NCBI GenBank assembly: GCA_030522415.1
Contig: CM060125.1
Location: forward strand, 6,000,901 to 6,064,900
Length of the DNA stretch: 64,000 nucleotides
Direction of reading: 5' to 3'
Source: Channallabes apus
Lineage: Eukaryota > Chordata > Actinopteri > Siluriformes > Clariidae
Under the pieces are notes generated by a model. The model ran no database searches, was not told the DNA's origin, and saw only the letters and a list, made by a program, of their open reading frames with translations. Shown here piece after piece: positions 9,938-21,685 of the stretch. The position numbers and the translations under genes are program-made. The stretch's first letter is position 1. Each line of letters opens with the position of its first letter.

Positions 9938-10430
9938 ACAGTACTGTCTACCCCCAAAAAGTAAAATTTTAATGTTACATAAAAACATTAAAATTATATT
10001 CAAATTGGTCTAGGACCTGTCCAATGCAATAGAACCTGGAAGGATCATGCTAAATTGTCAGTTGTGGAGGAAAAAAGTTAAAAGGAATGACCATTATCGA
10101 AGATCATACACGCAATATAACTAGAATTCACACAATTGGGATTACTCTGTGGCCATAAGAAAGCCACTTGTTTGAGAGGATAATCAGAAGATTTGCTAGG
10201 GAGCATAAAGTTTGAACTGGAAGATTGGATAAAATGTCGTCTTCTGTATCCATTCTATCCACTCTATCAGGGCCAAGGTGGATACTGAGCCTCTGTTACT
10301 GGGCACAAGACAATGGATTGAAAGCCAGGCCATCATAGTGTACCATGCACCTTCTGGCCAATTTGTACCACCAAGCCATCCTAATTTGAACCAGTGCCTT
10401 TATTGTTATTAATAAAGTGTGACCTTTTGT
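9938..10430 (+). pseudogene. Old Tc1-like relic
   Basis: Scattered but ordered nucleotide similarity (from memory) to a fish Tc1-like element: GTGGCCATAAGAAAGCCACT near 10150, TTTGCTAGGGAGCATAAAG near 10192, and the tail AATAAAGTGTGACCTTTTG near 10410. Large deletions remove most of the catalytic part and there is no usable frame. Confidence 0.55.
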
Positions 10431-11327
10431 TGCCTAAAGCAAACTTTGTATATTAGTGATTTATATACAGTACACTATTTATTCACATTATACACCTTCC
10501 AAACAGGTTCCGCATGTCACGCATTTTCACAGTTTTGGCTAAAAGAGTCTAAAAATTTTAAAAAGAGGCTTTATGAGACCTCTCTCATAAAGAAAACATT
10601 TGAATGTTAGTACAACAGGCTAAATAAAATAATAAAATTACAACTGGTTAAACCACTTTACATTATCATTCGATACTGATCTCACAAAAGGCATACCCTT
10701 AAATCAATACTATTTATTTTTACCTTCCACAATATGTGATAGTGTGATGCTGCCCTCTAGTGCCCATTTAATGCTGTAGCACACCCCAAAAGAAGGTACT
10801 TCCTGTTGTTTTGTAACTATGAAGATTCCCAAACCATCCTGTCATTCTTCTGTCACTTAAATTAATTAGTTAACAAATTAGTTAATAAATTAAAAAATGC
10901 AGCTTGTCATTATACAGACTAACCACAAGTGCTACATCTTTATTACATTGGATTTTTACAAAATGTCCTGTAAAACTTTACATTTATTTTCTCCAAAACA
11001 GACACCACACCAAGTAATTTCCCCTTCCACATAAAACTGTATTTCTGTTTAATTTGAGCTCAGACTCATCCAAGACCTGAATAAAATGACTGATGTTTGT
11101 TGAAGAATGCAAGTCAATGCTAAAACTTAAAACTAAATTATTATAATTATTATTAAAAAAAATTATTACAGTGACCCAGTTTCCTTTTTATCTCCTGATA
11201 AAATGTATTTTGTTCATATTCTCACATGAATATAATTAAATGTCAACCAAAGATGGCATCTGGCTATTGGTGTAATTTCTTTTTACGATTTCTTCTGAAA
11301 TTATGTGGTAACAAGTTTGTATGTATA
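10431..11327. other. Intergenic, nothing recognised
   Basis: AT-rich; no supported gene or repeat. Confidence 0.45.
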
Positions 11328-11529
11328 AGGGCCAGGGGTAGCTCAGTGGTTAAGGCATTGGACTACGGTTCGGAAGACCCTAGGTTCAAACCCCACAACC
11401 ACCAAGTTGTCACTGTTGGGCCCTTGAGCAAGGCCCTTAACCCTCAACTGCTCAGATGTATAATGAGATAAAAATGTATCTCATTGTATCGCTCTGGATA
11501 AGGGTGTCTCCCAAATGCCTAAATGTATG
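11328..11529 (+). mobile_element. tRNA-derived SINE (V-SINE-like core)
   Basis: The 5' part resembles a tRNA gene with an internal pol III A box (TAGCTCAGTGGTTAAGGC from 11339) and B box (GGTTCAAACCCC, 11383-11394). The next block, CCCTTGAGCAAGGCCCTTAA, is shared with the SINE at 45527-45795 and is the conserved central domain seen in fish V-type SINEs. The 3' end (GGATAAGGGTGTCTCCCAAA) resembles a LINE-derived tail. It is not a functional tRNA: no mature cloverleaf 3' half follows the B box. Confidence 0.85.
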
Positions 11530-12234
11530 TGTTATATTAAACAACCGACATTTGAAATGAAAGTGGTATGCACCCACAAGGAGGAATATGCTAAAACAAT
11601 AATTCACTGACCAGTTTTTGCATTAATTCAAATTCTTTTACCCAAAAATCTGTCAAATGTGGAAAAATTAGCAGGCCTAAAGATTATGTGAATCATAGTA
11701 CATGTGATTTGTGAACAAAATAAACAGAAATAATCTGACACTATTATCAGAGCTGCTGTTATCCAAAAATACCACCTTTACCCAAGCTGATTCACAAATT
11801 TCACAATGCGGCAGTGTTTGGGGCAAATATTTAAATCACACTTCCTATACAACCTGTAAAACAATTTTACGTTGTCAGTTTATTATTGCTTTTATAAAAC
11901 TGTTTTCTGAAACGATTAATTTCAAAATTAATTCCTGCAAGTCATCATCTCATTTAGTTAATTCTAATCGAGGAAGAGACCTGGCACTACAATGTAGTGG
12001 CTATTTGCCCACATCAAATTCTATTCTGAATCTTCACCATGTGTAGTGATTTTTAAAGCATGAAGTGGAAATCAACGAAATGAAACACATAACTAATAAC
12101 ATTACATCTATCAAATATTTCATGGCAGAACTGAAATTATAGAGGGTATAAAATTATGTTGCCTTATCCTGTAAAAAAATATTATTTTTAAAACATTGAC
12201 TGCTGTTTACATCATTTATACTATTTTTTCCCTT
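11530..12234. other. Downstream flank of the carbonyl reductase gene
   Basis: No coding content recognised. It probably includes the 3' UTR of the minus-strand reductase; an AATAAA lies on the minus strand at 11879-11884, about 350 bp beyond the stop. Confidence 0.4.
11879..11884 (-). terminator. Candidate poly(A) signal of cbr1
   Basis: AATAAA on the minus strand about 350 bp after the reductase stop codon. The position is plausible, but AATAAA is frequent in such AT-rich DNA. Confidence 0.3.
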
Positions 12235-15200
12235 CTACCATTCCTGCACCACTTTGTCCCAAACCAACTGTCCATGTGGCTCCTTGGCTCCAGTTGGCAA
12301 CAATGCCAGGTACACTGGGGTTTCTGCACCTTCCTCTGGGCTCTTGGTGGCATTTGGACCAGCCATGTCTGTTCTAACCCAGCCTGGGCAGCAGGCATTG
12401 AGGAGAATGCCATCACCAGACCTGGTTTCACTAAGAACCTGTGCCTGGATCCTTGAAAGAACAGTTACACCGATCTAAAAAAAAAAATCAGAACAAATAG
12501 TTACTTTTTACCATCAATTTATTTGTTGCAATAATCATGTCAGACCTACATTAAAGGCCATTCAGCTCTGATAGCTTTGTTTTGAATGATTATGGCAACT
12601 TGGCATATCATGGCATATCAAGCACAGATTTAGATTTATTGTAGCATTAGCTAATGACCTGGGTCACTACTGGTGCTTTCACACCTTTTAGTCAATTTGT
12701 TGAGTTTAAATAGGAGCAAAACTGTTATTTTTTTTGTTTATTAGCACACCAAGCATAATTGAACCAAATTGTAAAATGCATTGTCTGATCGGTGCATGGG
12801 GCTAAAACATAGTCATACAACTTGGTCCAAATAATAAAATCAAATGGTATGTCTGGAGTGCTGTAGCCCTATTCTCCGGATCAGTTTGATCAATGCTGCA
12901 TATGTGAAAGCATAATAGACTACTGTACACTATAATAAGGAATATATTTTCATAAACAAGTACATTATTGAGTTACTGTCTACTAATTAGTCTGTAACCA
13001 TCATCTTTGAATCACCCATCTAACAAAGAAAACACGACTTTGTAGACTATACTGTATATCCCATTTATATTATTTAAGGAAATATTCAGTCTAAAGTAAC
13101 TTTAGTAATTATATTGTGTCAAATTATTAGAGAATAATAGATGCCTCAATGGGTTATTTATTTTGTTCACATTTTACTTTTTGTGCTAGACGATCTTTAT
13201 CTACACAATGGCTTGGATTTCTTAATTTATATTTGTAGAGTTGAAAGAGGATATCAAATAGTCCACATTGTCAAAAAATAAACTTGAAAACAGTACCTTG
13301 GAAGTACCATAAGCAGTGTTTGGCCAGCCCTGAGCCTCATGAGCTCCACTCTGTGCAGCTGTGACAAACTCCCCCATCATTAAGCAGAGCTCCTCATCTG
13401 CCATGTCTGTTCTTCTCAACCTGACAAACAGCATATCATCAAAATGTATTTGAAACGAAAGGCATTACAAATCTCTGTATACAAATGTGTTATAATCATG
13501 AAAATGGTAAAAATTTCAAGATTTTTTAAAATTAATTTCCAATTTAGCCCACAGAGTCCCTGATGTCCAGAACTAGTTAAAGGCCAGCCCTGGGGATTTA
13601 GTCATATGATTGGGGAAAACAGCAGATTTCCCCCACATTTTAAGAAAGAATGGGATTCTTACATTAGAAAAATTCCTTTAAACTAAGAAAAGTGTAGTTT
13701 TGGATCCACTGTGTGTGTGTGTGTGTGTGTGTAAATAAATAACATTACAGGAGAATATATGCATGGCTGTAAAGAAAAAAAACAGTTTTCCATCTGAAAA
13801 CTGGTCCATCTTGTACTATGTTTCTTTCTTTACAGCAATGCATACAGTATATTCTCCTATAATTTTGTTTATTTATTACTTTTTAAGTTATATATGGAAA
13901 TACTGAATGATTTTGTACATAATTATGCAGACACCATAAACATATATAACAAAATTGGTACAGCATATAATATGGTGCCTAAGACTTTTGCAAAGTACCA
14001 TAAATGTATAAACTTATAACGTATTAATTATATATAAGTAAGTGACAGTTACAGTACGTGGAAAGTTGGAAACACCTTGATGATAAACAGCATATCATCA
14101 ACATCAACACAACTGTGTGTAAAAACGTGATGGTTCATATTAGGACCTGTCATGGTCCTGTCACATCAACACCGTGGTGAAAAAAGCCCGGCAGCGTCTC
14201 TACCACCTCAGACGCTTGAGAGACTTTAGACTGCCCCCCAAGGTGCTCAGGAACTTCTACTCCTGCACCATAGAGAGCATCCTGACCGGAAACATCACGA
14301 CCTGGTTCGGGAACAGCACCATGCAGGACAGATGAGCTCTACAGAGGGTGGTGCGATCAGCCGAGCGCATCATCCGCACTGAGCTCCCTGACCTGCACTC
14401 CATCTACAGCAAGCGGTGCTGGACTAAGGCCAGGAAGATCATGAAGGACCTCAGTCACCCCAGTAATGGACTGTTCTCTTTGTTGCGGTCTGGGAAGAGA
14501 TTCCGCTCCCTAAAGGCCAACACAGAGAGACTGAGGAGGAGCTTCTTCCCGCAGGCGATAAGGTCTCTCAATCACACCTCCACACAGGACTAATAACATC
14601 TTTTAAGCTCACAACACTGACTGGACAATCATGGACACATTCATACACACTTGCACTAAATACTCATACATCTGGACAATTGCACATGTCACCTTTCATG
14701 CATATTTGCACAACCACTGACACTTTAATTCTATATACATATATACTCTATCTACCCTATATTTCTATATTTTTGCAATATTTTATTATGCCCTTATTGT
14801 ACAGTTAATTTTACTAGTTAAAATTATTTCTTTAGTATTTCCTTTTTATTGATTATTTATTTTACATACAAGCTTTTCTTTTCTTTTCTTTTTTTAAGGT
14901 CACTGGCGGTCGTATAAAGCATTTCACTGCATATTATACTGTGTATGATTGTGTATGTGACTAATAAAATTTGAATTTGATTTGATTTGAATTGGGAGTC
15001 AAAAGCATTACAATGTCACCTAAACAGTCTTCAGGGAAGGGATAAAACTCAAGGAATATCTGACCTTTTGTACAGAGCAGTTAAACATTTACCTAAATTT
15101 AAACCTTTGACCAACAGATCAGACAGAATCTTGGAAACATGTAAACAAAACTTTTTTATGGGCCTTCTGACTTATGGACCCACCCCTGTGTGTGTGTGTG

Positions 15201-15829
15201 TGTGTGTGTGGTTTTCAGCTGTAAACCCTGAGGTCAAAGAACAATGGGCTGATTGGTACAAGCTGGCAGGAAGAATACAGTTACTCACTTTTTAAAACTT
15301 TGCAACTGTAGTAAGCAGACAAGCATCTCAGAGCTCAATTATGACCTTTAGGTGCATGGGCTACAATAGCAGAATGCAAAACTTAGTTCCCTACCATGAG
15401 GTAAGAAGAATCTGAGGCTTTCATTGGCACATACTCCTCCATACTAACTGGACAGATAAAAATTATGGGGAAAAATAACTAATTTTTTTTTTTTTTGCCA
15501 GTTTTCTGACCTTTCAGATCAACAATGTCCATCTAGAACCAACAACAATGACCAGTTAAATTGACAGCGCTATCTAATCTATATACTGTACAGTATCTGT
15601 ATACACTAAAGAATGTAATACTAATTTAATGCAAAATGTTTACTTATGAATGACATCAGCAACAAATCAGTGAAAAGTATAAATGAATAAAATATTCACA
15701 TTATTTTGAAAATATCTTTATATTTGAAATATTTCTAATTTGCCCTTGAGCTGACATCAACACAACTGTGTGTAAAAACGTGATGGTTTTTAAAACTTTT
15801 TTATGGGCCTTCTGACTTATGGACCCACC

Positions 15830-15864
<35 letters not shown>

Positions 15865-16569
15865 TTTTCAGCTGTAAACCCTTACACATCATGCACAATT
15901 TGACCAACACTGAACTAATATATGCCCATAATAAACTACAGTAACAAAGTTATAACGAGTTCTTAATACGTGGACAACGTATCATACTTTGCCTGGAGTT
16001 CTGGGCTACATTTATCCAGAGACATCTTGCTAACGAAACTGGACACATTGACCACACGAGCATTAGGCCTCAGCAGGGGGAACAGAGCATGGCACACCCA
16101 CAGTGTTCCCCAGAAGTTGGTGCGCATGGTGACTTCAGCCTGTTCACCAAAAGGCTCAGTGGCATTTACTATAATGATGGGAAAAGAAAATAACGTGTCT
16201 TTGCTGGTCAACTACTGAACAGTAAATATGTAAATTTACAGAAGCATTTTGTTTGCATAAATTAATTGTGGGGAATTAACCTTTGTAAGCGATTCCCGCG
16301 TTGTTGATGAGCACATCCAGGCCTCCGTATTTCTCCTTCAGAAACTTTCCGAGCGCCAGTGAGCTGCTTTGGTCGCAGATGTCGAGTCGGTGAAAGACGA
16401 CATTTTTGAAACCCTCGGCTTTCACCAGCTCTAATGCCTCCTTTCCCAGCGCTTCATTGCGAGCGGTGAGGAGAACATCTCCGTCGTATCCTGCTTTACA
16501 AAGTCCTTTCACTATGGCCAGTCCGATGCCCTTGTTAGCTCCTGTGACTACAGCGACCTTGCCAGACAT
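12235..16569 (-). CDS. cbr1: Carbonyl reductase 1 (NADPH), four exons
   Basis: Coding exons, 5' to 3': 16569-16281, 16168-15988, 13420-13297 and 12474-12235. All introns (112, 2567 and 822 bp) have GT..AG borders and phases match, giving 834 nt = 277 residues plus stop, the same length as human CBR1. The protein is a cytosolic short-chain dehydrogenase/reductase that reduces carbonyls such as quinones, prostaglandins and xenobiotics with NADPH. Visible motifs are the cofactor loop TGANKGIG (9-16), NNAG (89-92), catalytic Ser140 (NVSSF), and Tyr194 and Lys198 in AYGTSK. CCPGWVRTDM is also present, and the C-terminus is DKVVQEW. The start is MSGKV rather than an in-frame Met 12 codons upstream (16605), because only the former fits the family. 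No stop, frameshift or lost splice site is seen. It could be a cbr1-like paralogue, since teleosts may carry several. Confidence 0.95.
13711..13732. repeat. (GT)n microsatellite
   Basis: Dinucleotide run in intron 2 of the reductase gene, immediately next to a palindromic MITE-like unit. Confidence 0.95.
13732..13879. repeat. Palindromic MITE-like hairpin
   Basis: The left arm (13732-13780; includes AGGAGAATATATGCATGG and CTGTAAAGAAA) is the imperfect reverse complement of 13822-13879 (TTTCTTTACAGCAATGCAT, AGTATATTCTCCT). The unit folds into a hairpin of about 148 nt, with short indels. Outer ends are TAAATAAATAA/TTATTTATTA. Likely a small inverted-repeat element within intron 2. Confidence 0.65.
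14150..14995 (+). mobile_element. L2/CR1-type LINE, 5' truncated
   Basis: Plus-strand homology to the last part of reverse transcriptase: KKARQRLYHLRRLRDF, then FYSCTIESILTGNITTWFG, VVRSAERII, and LRRSFFPQAIRSLN near the end. A TGA at 14333-14335 interrupts the frame, where CGA (Arg) is expected. The 3' UTR ends in TAATAAAATTTGAATTTGAT with a short (TTTGA)n tail, as in L2-type LINEs. The RT catalytic motifs are absent through 5' truncation. It sits in intron 2 of the minus-strand reductase in opposite orientation. Confidence 0.8.
15147..15229. repeat. Intronic direct repeat, copy 1, with (TG)n
   Basis: Matches 15792-15881 almost exactly (ACTTTTTTATGGGCCTTCTG, then (TG)n, then GGTTTTCAGCTGTAAACCC). 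Copy 2 is joined directly to 15754-15788, which itself repeats 14101-14135; in the first set the two parts are about 1 kb apart. Confidence 0.85.
15754..15881. repeat. Intronic direct repeat, copy 2, with longer (TG)n
   Basis: Contiguous version of the duplicated block (see 14101-14135 and 15147-15229). It lies 107 bp downstream (gene sense: intron start) of exon 2 of the reductase gene. Confidence 0.85.
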
Positions 16570-18576
16570 GGTTCCCTCTGTGCAACAATTAACTAAGGGA
16601 ATCAAATAAACAACCTGATAGTCAATAATACGCGGTGTAGTTTGACCCGTCCGTATATCGCTTTAGGAACGAATCGGTTCTTTTTTCCCCTTCATAAATA
16701 TACTTCGAATTAAGCGCTTAAGTAATGATTAGACAAAAGAGAACAGTAAAGTGGAATGAGCCATTTAGGAACCGAAAGAGTCGACTCTTACTTGAGATAA
16801 GTCAAGTGATCTGAATCGAAAAAAGAGCCGATGAGATACAGTATTCTGATCTGAGATCAGCCTCACAGTTAAGTGTGGGTGGGTGTAGTTCAGATTTACC
16901 GGACTTTCAACAGTTACAACTCGAGCAGCTCCTCTTATCGTTGGAAAAAGTGCATAGTCATGCGAAGTAAACTTTAAGGAAATGTACTCATAAGGGATTT
17001 GTGTAGGGCAGGGGAACAAACTTTGAGGAAAAGTACCAAATTGTAAGATTATATATGCGTGAGTTACTTTATGTCACGTATTGGTTTATTCTTGAGGTAA
17101 TTATGGCATACTAACTTTTTATCAAGCCATGGATGAACAACACCCAGCAAGGTCAACACATGTATACATGATAAACAATCGTTATCATACATTATTTAAT
17201 ATGTATTCCTTTGTCTGGTATGAAGTTGCCAATCATCCACTTGGTCAACAGCAAGGTTTCTCTTCAATATGTTCTATCTTTACACAGATTACAAATTATT
17301 ATTTTTATATTTTAAAAAATCATGCTATTTATATTATTTTTTAAACAGATGTTACAAATAATGTCAGGTGACACTAATGGACATAGTGTAATTTTAAATG
17401 TGTAGCAGATTTGATGGTGGCATAGTGGTGACTGTAGCGGAACAAAGAATGGGTGAGTGTTTCTAATGATGTGGTTGTGAAAGTATAGTACCTATTTTAG
17501 TAATGATGATGTGTGTAATTTGTTTTATTTTCAACAAGGAGAATTCCTGTTCCTGAATGTCAGCAAATTAAAAAGCTGATCTAGTAATAATAACTATTCT
17601 ACTAAAATTACCTCTTAAATAAAATAAAGTAAAATAATCTTTTGAAGTAAATGGGTTATTAAACAGGGTCCATAACAGATCCGATCACTGTTACACCTAA
17701 CAATGAATAAACTACGTTATTAATTATCTCTTGTCCTACACTTGAGCTTTGGGTGTACTGCATCTGGGGCTACTGTGTTTTCACACCCCTATGGGATTAT
17801 TGTTACGGAAAGTTAATTTCCTGGATTTTCATTACGTTTAGGAAGCAATTAAATTTCTTATGAAACCAATTAAAAGTCTCACACTGTTCCTCAGGGAGTC
17901 CAGTTCACCAGTGAATGTAACCAATTTTATTTAGGATAACTGGTCTATATCCTTGGGAAATGTTAGAGTTATTTCTGCAATTAAACTGAGTCACATACAG
18001 TAGTGACACGATTAGAGTCATTAAATTCAAAAGTTGACTATATTTGCAAGAAGGCAGTCACCTTTAACGGACCCTGTCTGTGACTGTGACCACTGTTTCA
18101 TAAAGCTATTCATGGTTAATTGCTGCAGAATTTGTATTTATTATTTTCTTTTGCATAATTTCACTTAAGATAATGAGAGTATTAGACTAAGAATCTTTAT
18201 TTTTGTGCAATGTGCTGACATTACTAACATATATACAGTGTACATACATAAAATGTATAAATAAACTAATTAATTAAATAAAAAAATATTACATGAGAAA
18301 TTTTCTTTATTAATCATACATGTTACAATGTAAAATATGTAATGTAAGTGCATAAACAATATTACAAATTAGTAAAAAATATATATTCTTCTTATGTTGC
18401 ACAGTTACCATCCTGTTTTTATATTTGTTCTGATAAAATTATTACATTAAAATTATTTTAAATTGAAAATATGTATGTATTTATTTATTGATTGATCTTC
18501 CAGGTCTTGGAAAGTCACTCTATTTATGATACTGCTATTTTTATTGCAAGAATTTCTGCACACTCTTGTTATGTGA
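16570..18576. other. Intergenic between cbr1 and the olfactory receptor
   Basis: Contains the 5' flank of the reductase. A good splice-acceptor-like sequence (pyrimidine tract then AG) lies about 24 bp before the start codon, so a 5' UTR intron is possible. Near 16660-16840 are several palindromic GAATCGGTTC / AGTCGACTC-like words. No other gene recognised. Confidence 0.4.
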
Positions 18577-19533
18577 TTAAAAAGCATCAACCTTACTTAG
18601 TCTAAGGATTTTAATAAATTGTTCACGTATTTCTTTGGTCCTGATACCATAAATTAGTGGGTTACAAATACCAGGGACAAGTAGATATCCAAGACTGGTA
18701 AGCACACGTAGGTCAGCTGTAAGTCCTAACTGGATTCTGTAGGCGAGGAAGGCCACCATGGAAGTGAAGTAAGTAATACAGATAACTATTAAATGGGTGG
18801 TACAAGTGGAGATGGCTTTGCTGCGTGACTCTCCTGCAGCTGATCGGTAAATCATAAAAAATATTGTAATGTAGGAAAATGCAATGCCAACACAGTCAAT
18901 AGTTGGCACACAGAAACTGATCAGACCAGCAAAATAGTTTTTTGTGGTGTCTTCACAGGGGCTTGCTAAGGTGACCACTAACTGATGTTCACAATGAACA
19001 TGATAAAGAACATTAGAGGAGCAGAATCTAAGTGTTCCAACCAATGCAACCATGGCTGTTATGATCAATGTATTCCGAATTACAATTATACCTGTAGCAA
19101 TCATACAATTAGTGAAACTCATGAAATCATTATACCGTAATGGCATGCATATAGCAAAGTAGCGATCTACAGCCATCCCAAACAAGATTGTGGACTGAAA
19201 ACTGCAAGCATAGTGAACAATAAACATCTGGATCAGACATAATTCTCGCGGCCAAACGTTGATCCCTGATGCTAAACTAAATAATAATCGTGGAACAACG
19301 CAACATGGGACACATATATCAACACATGCTATGAAACATATTAGAACATACATTGGAGAATGAAGTGTCCTCTGTTGTGTAATGACAAACACAAGAGCAA
19401 CGTTAGTGGTGACAGCAAAGATAAACATTATGCTAAATGGGATGAGAAGGAGTCCTCTGTATTCTTTTAGAGAGATAAATGCAATTAGATAAAACTCATT
19501 GTGGGTGAAATTCTTTGATGGTCCAAATTCCAT
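18577..19533 (-). CDS. Olfactory receptor, single exon, intact
   Basis: A seven-transmembrane class A GPCR of the odorant receptor family, expected in cilia of olfactory neurons and coupled to G-olf. From MEFGPSKNFTHNEF it has 318 residues, typical for the family. Visible features: an N-glycosylation site NFT near the N-terminus, LHSPMYVLI in TM2, the extracellular Cys after TM2 (ELCLIQ), MAVDRYFAICMPLRY at the end of TM3, KAISTCTTHL at TM6, and CNPLIYGIRTKEIR at the end of TM7. The frame opens 17 codons upstream at 19584, but a pyrimidine-rich CTTGCAG acceptor lies just 5' of that region and the second Met fits the family, so the coding start is placed at 19533. No stop or frameshift. The subfamily cannot be assigned from sequence alone. 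Confidence 0.92.
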   Translation of the reverse strand: MEFGPSKNFTHNEFYLIAFISLKEYRGLLLIPFSIMFIFAVTTNVALVFVITQQRTLHSPMYVLICFIACVDICVPCCVVPRLLFSLASGINVWPRELCLIQMFIVHYACSFQSTILFGMAVDRYFAICMPLRYNDFMSFTNCMIATGIIVIRNTLIITAMVALVGTLRFCSSNVLYHVHCEHQLVVTLASPCEDTTKNYFAGLISFCVPTIDCVGIAFSYITIFFMIYRSAAGESRSKAISTCTTHLIVICITYFTSMVAFLAYRIQLGLTADLRVLTSLGYLLVPGICNPLIYGIRTKEIREQFIKILRLSKVDAF

Positions 19534-19584
19534 TGTAATACAGTTGTGTGATCCAAAAATGAAAGCACATTGAAATACCTGCAA

Positions 19585-21142
19585 GACATAAAGAATGCAC
19601 CAACATTACTTGTATCCAGTTGTTTAATTCTGTGTCAGTTTGCGATCTTCAAATGCAGTATCATTACAAGTCAGGATGAACTTTATGCTATATAAAGAAA
19701 TATCTGCTTCTATCCAATTATCCATGCTTGGAAATGCAACTGAACCACTGTATCTAAAAAATACAGTTTATGTGGATGAAAAAAAACCCTTCACTTTAGT
19801 ACAAATAGAACAGCGTCTAAAAATATAATTAAGATAAAACTCCTGTTATAGAGGACTTAGATAAGACCATGGGACAAGTTGAGTCATGCAGCTGCATTGT
19901 GAATCAGCTGGAAAGATATAAAGACCTGCCACATCTTGCCCAGCCAATTTTGGCCAACTAGTACATGAGGGGATAGTATGCATCAGATCCTACACTAACA
20001 TGTTTCACATAACTACATGCTATGATCAGAGAGTGCTTCAGAGAGATGTTTACAGATGGTCAGTCTGTGGAATAGAGCAGAAAAAAATAGTTATATTATT
20101 TATAGAGCAATGGTATGAACAATAGTGCTTAACCTCACACGTAAAGCAGACATAGAGGAAAAATGATAACTTGTACTGAGCTGGAAAAGGGGTGGTTAGG
20201 GTTGAAAGCAAATAATACAAAGTGATGTTAATGTCTAGAGCAAAAAATGTTTGCTGAGATCAGGGAAATTAAGATTTCCACCTACTGTATGTGTTGGGGG
20301 TAAGTGAATAGAGATCAGATAAAAAGAGTACAAGAAGGGAAGGAAGCAAGAGGATTAGACCTGTTTGAAGGGAGATTTAGGTGTAGTGATTTAGAAAAAA
20401 AAAGTCCAGTGATATGTTCTTTCTTCAGTAGTATAAGAACATTAATAGGGGCAACAGTAACAGCATGGAATTTAAATGATTAGAGTTCATTTAGGTGAGA
20501 GAATTATTGGTCTGCATTTGATAAACATTCCCTAATTACAAACCCAAATAGGAAATATTTATCCACAAAGGACGAACCATTACCGGTGTCAAATTCTGTA
20601 AAGGTCAGCTCAGGACTCACCTTAGAAAGTGTCCTTGGAAATGTAGTCCCCGGAATCGTCTGTTCCCGAACACAAAGAACTCACTGCTGCTACACAGTAC
20701 TGGGGGTACTAACCTCGCAAATGGGAGTCAGTCCTTTTATTCTTTTATATTGCAATCAACTACCACCTCAGCAAAGAAAAGCAATATATGGTAAATACTG
20801 TAAGTATAACTAAGCAAAGGGTTCAAAAGAAAATAAAAGAACACAAAGTCTTGTGAACTTAAATTAACAATGCCTGGTAACACTGCCTAAGCATATTATC
20901 GAAGTAGAACAGAATTCTTTTATACCTTGGTCCTATGACTCATGTTCTAACAGCCATACCCTACTAACCAATTAGCAGATTCTAACCTTATAAGGTAAAT
21001 ACTGATGAGCTAAGCTGCTCTCTACTGCTTCTAAATAGATTTAATGTAATCAGCAGAATACAAATCCTTGTCTTGTGTCTTATAAACTGCCAGACAATTT
21101 CTCAAGAAGTGCGTTAACTGCAGACATTACACCACCCAATAC
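19585..21142. other. Intergenic, nothing recognised
   Basis: Upstream flank of the olfactory receptor followed by sequence without supported genes or repeat ends. Short open frames at 19640-19828 and 20586-20813 have no recognisable features. Confidence 0.45.
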
Positions 21143-21685
21143 ATCTTAGACAGTGGTGTCAAAAGTATTCACATTCATTACTTGAGTAGAAGTATAGATA
21201 CTAGGGTTCAAAAATACTTCTTTAGAAGTTGAAGTATCAACCGAAGCTTTTTACTTAAGTAAAAGTTTAAAAGTACTGGTTTCAAAACTACTTAAAGTAT
21301 AAAAGTAAAAGTACTGTGAGGGGCGCCAAAAGCATTAAGGTCTCGCTTTCTGATCATGCGACGGGCGGGGTGGGGCGTTGTGCGCGTTCTTATCATGCGA
21401 CCGGGGGGGTTGCGCGTTCTGATCATAAAAATAGAGTAACGAGGCTATTTTTAAAATGTAAGGAGTAGAAAGTACAGATAATTGCTTAAAAATGTAAGGA
21501 GTAGAAGTAAAAAGTCGGCGGAAGGGACTTCCGGTTAGCAGCCACATGGAGTAGGACGTGTTGGTTAGGTGCTCCGACAGTTTCGAATTTCTTCACTCCC
21601 TTATTCGTCTCTAAATGTTAAATTTAAATCTTAGTTGACAATAACTTTGTACTCTACCCCACGGTTATATGTTTTTTCATTTGCG

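Noticed and set aside
11328..11400. tRNA gene
   Set aside because: Has A and B boxes but no proper acceptor and T-arm 3' half; the whole unit is a SINE. The same holds at 45527.
12196..12478. Open frames on both strands over the last reductase exon
   Set aside because: The true minus-strand frame continues the SDR protein (ILLNACCPGWVRTDM); the others are shadows.
15970..16609. Plus-strand frames over reductase exons 1 and 2
   Set aside because: Antisense shadows of conserved coding exons.
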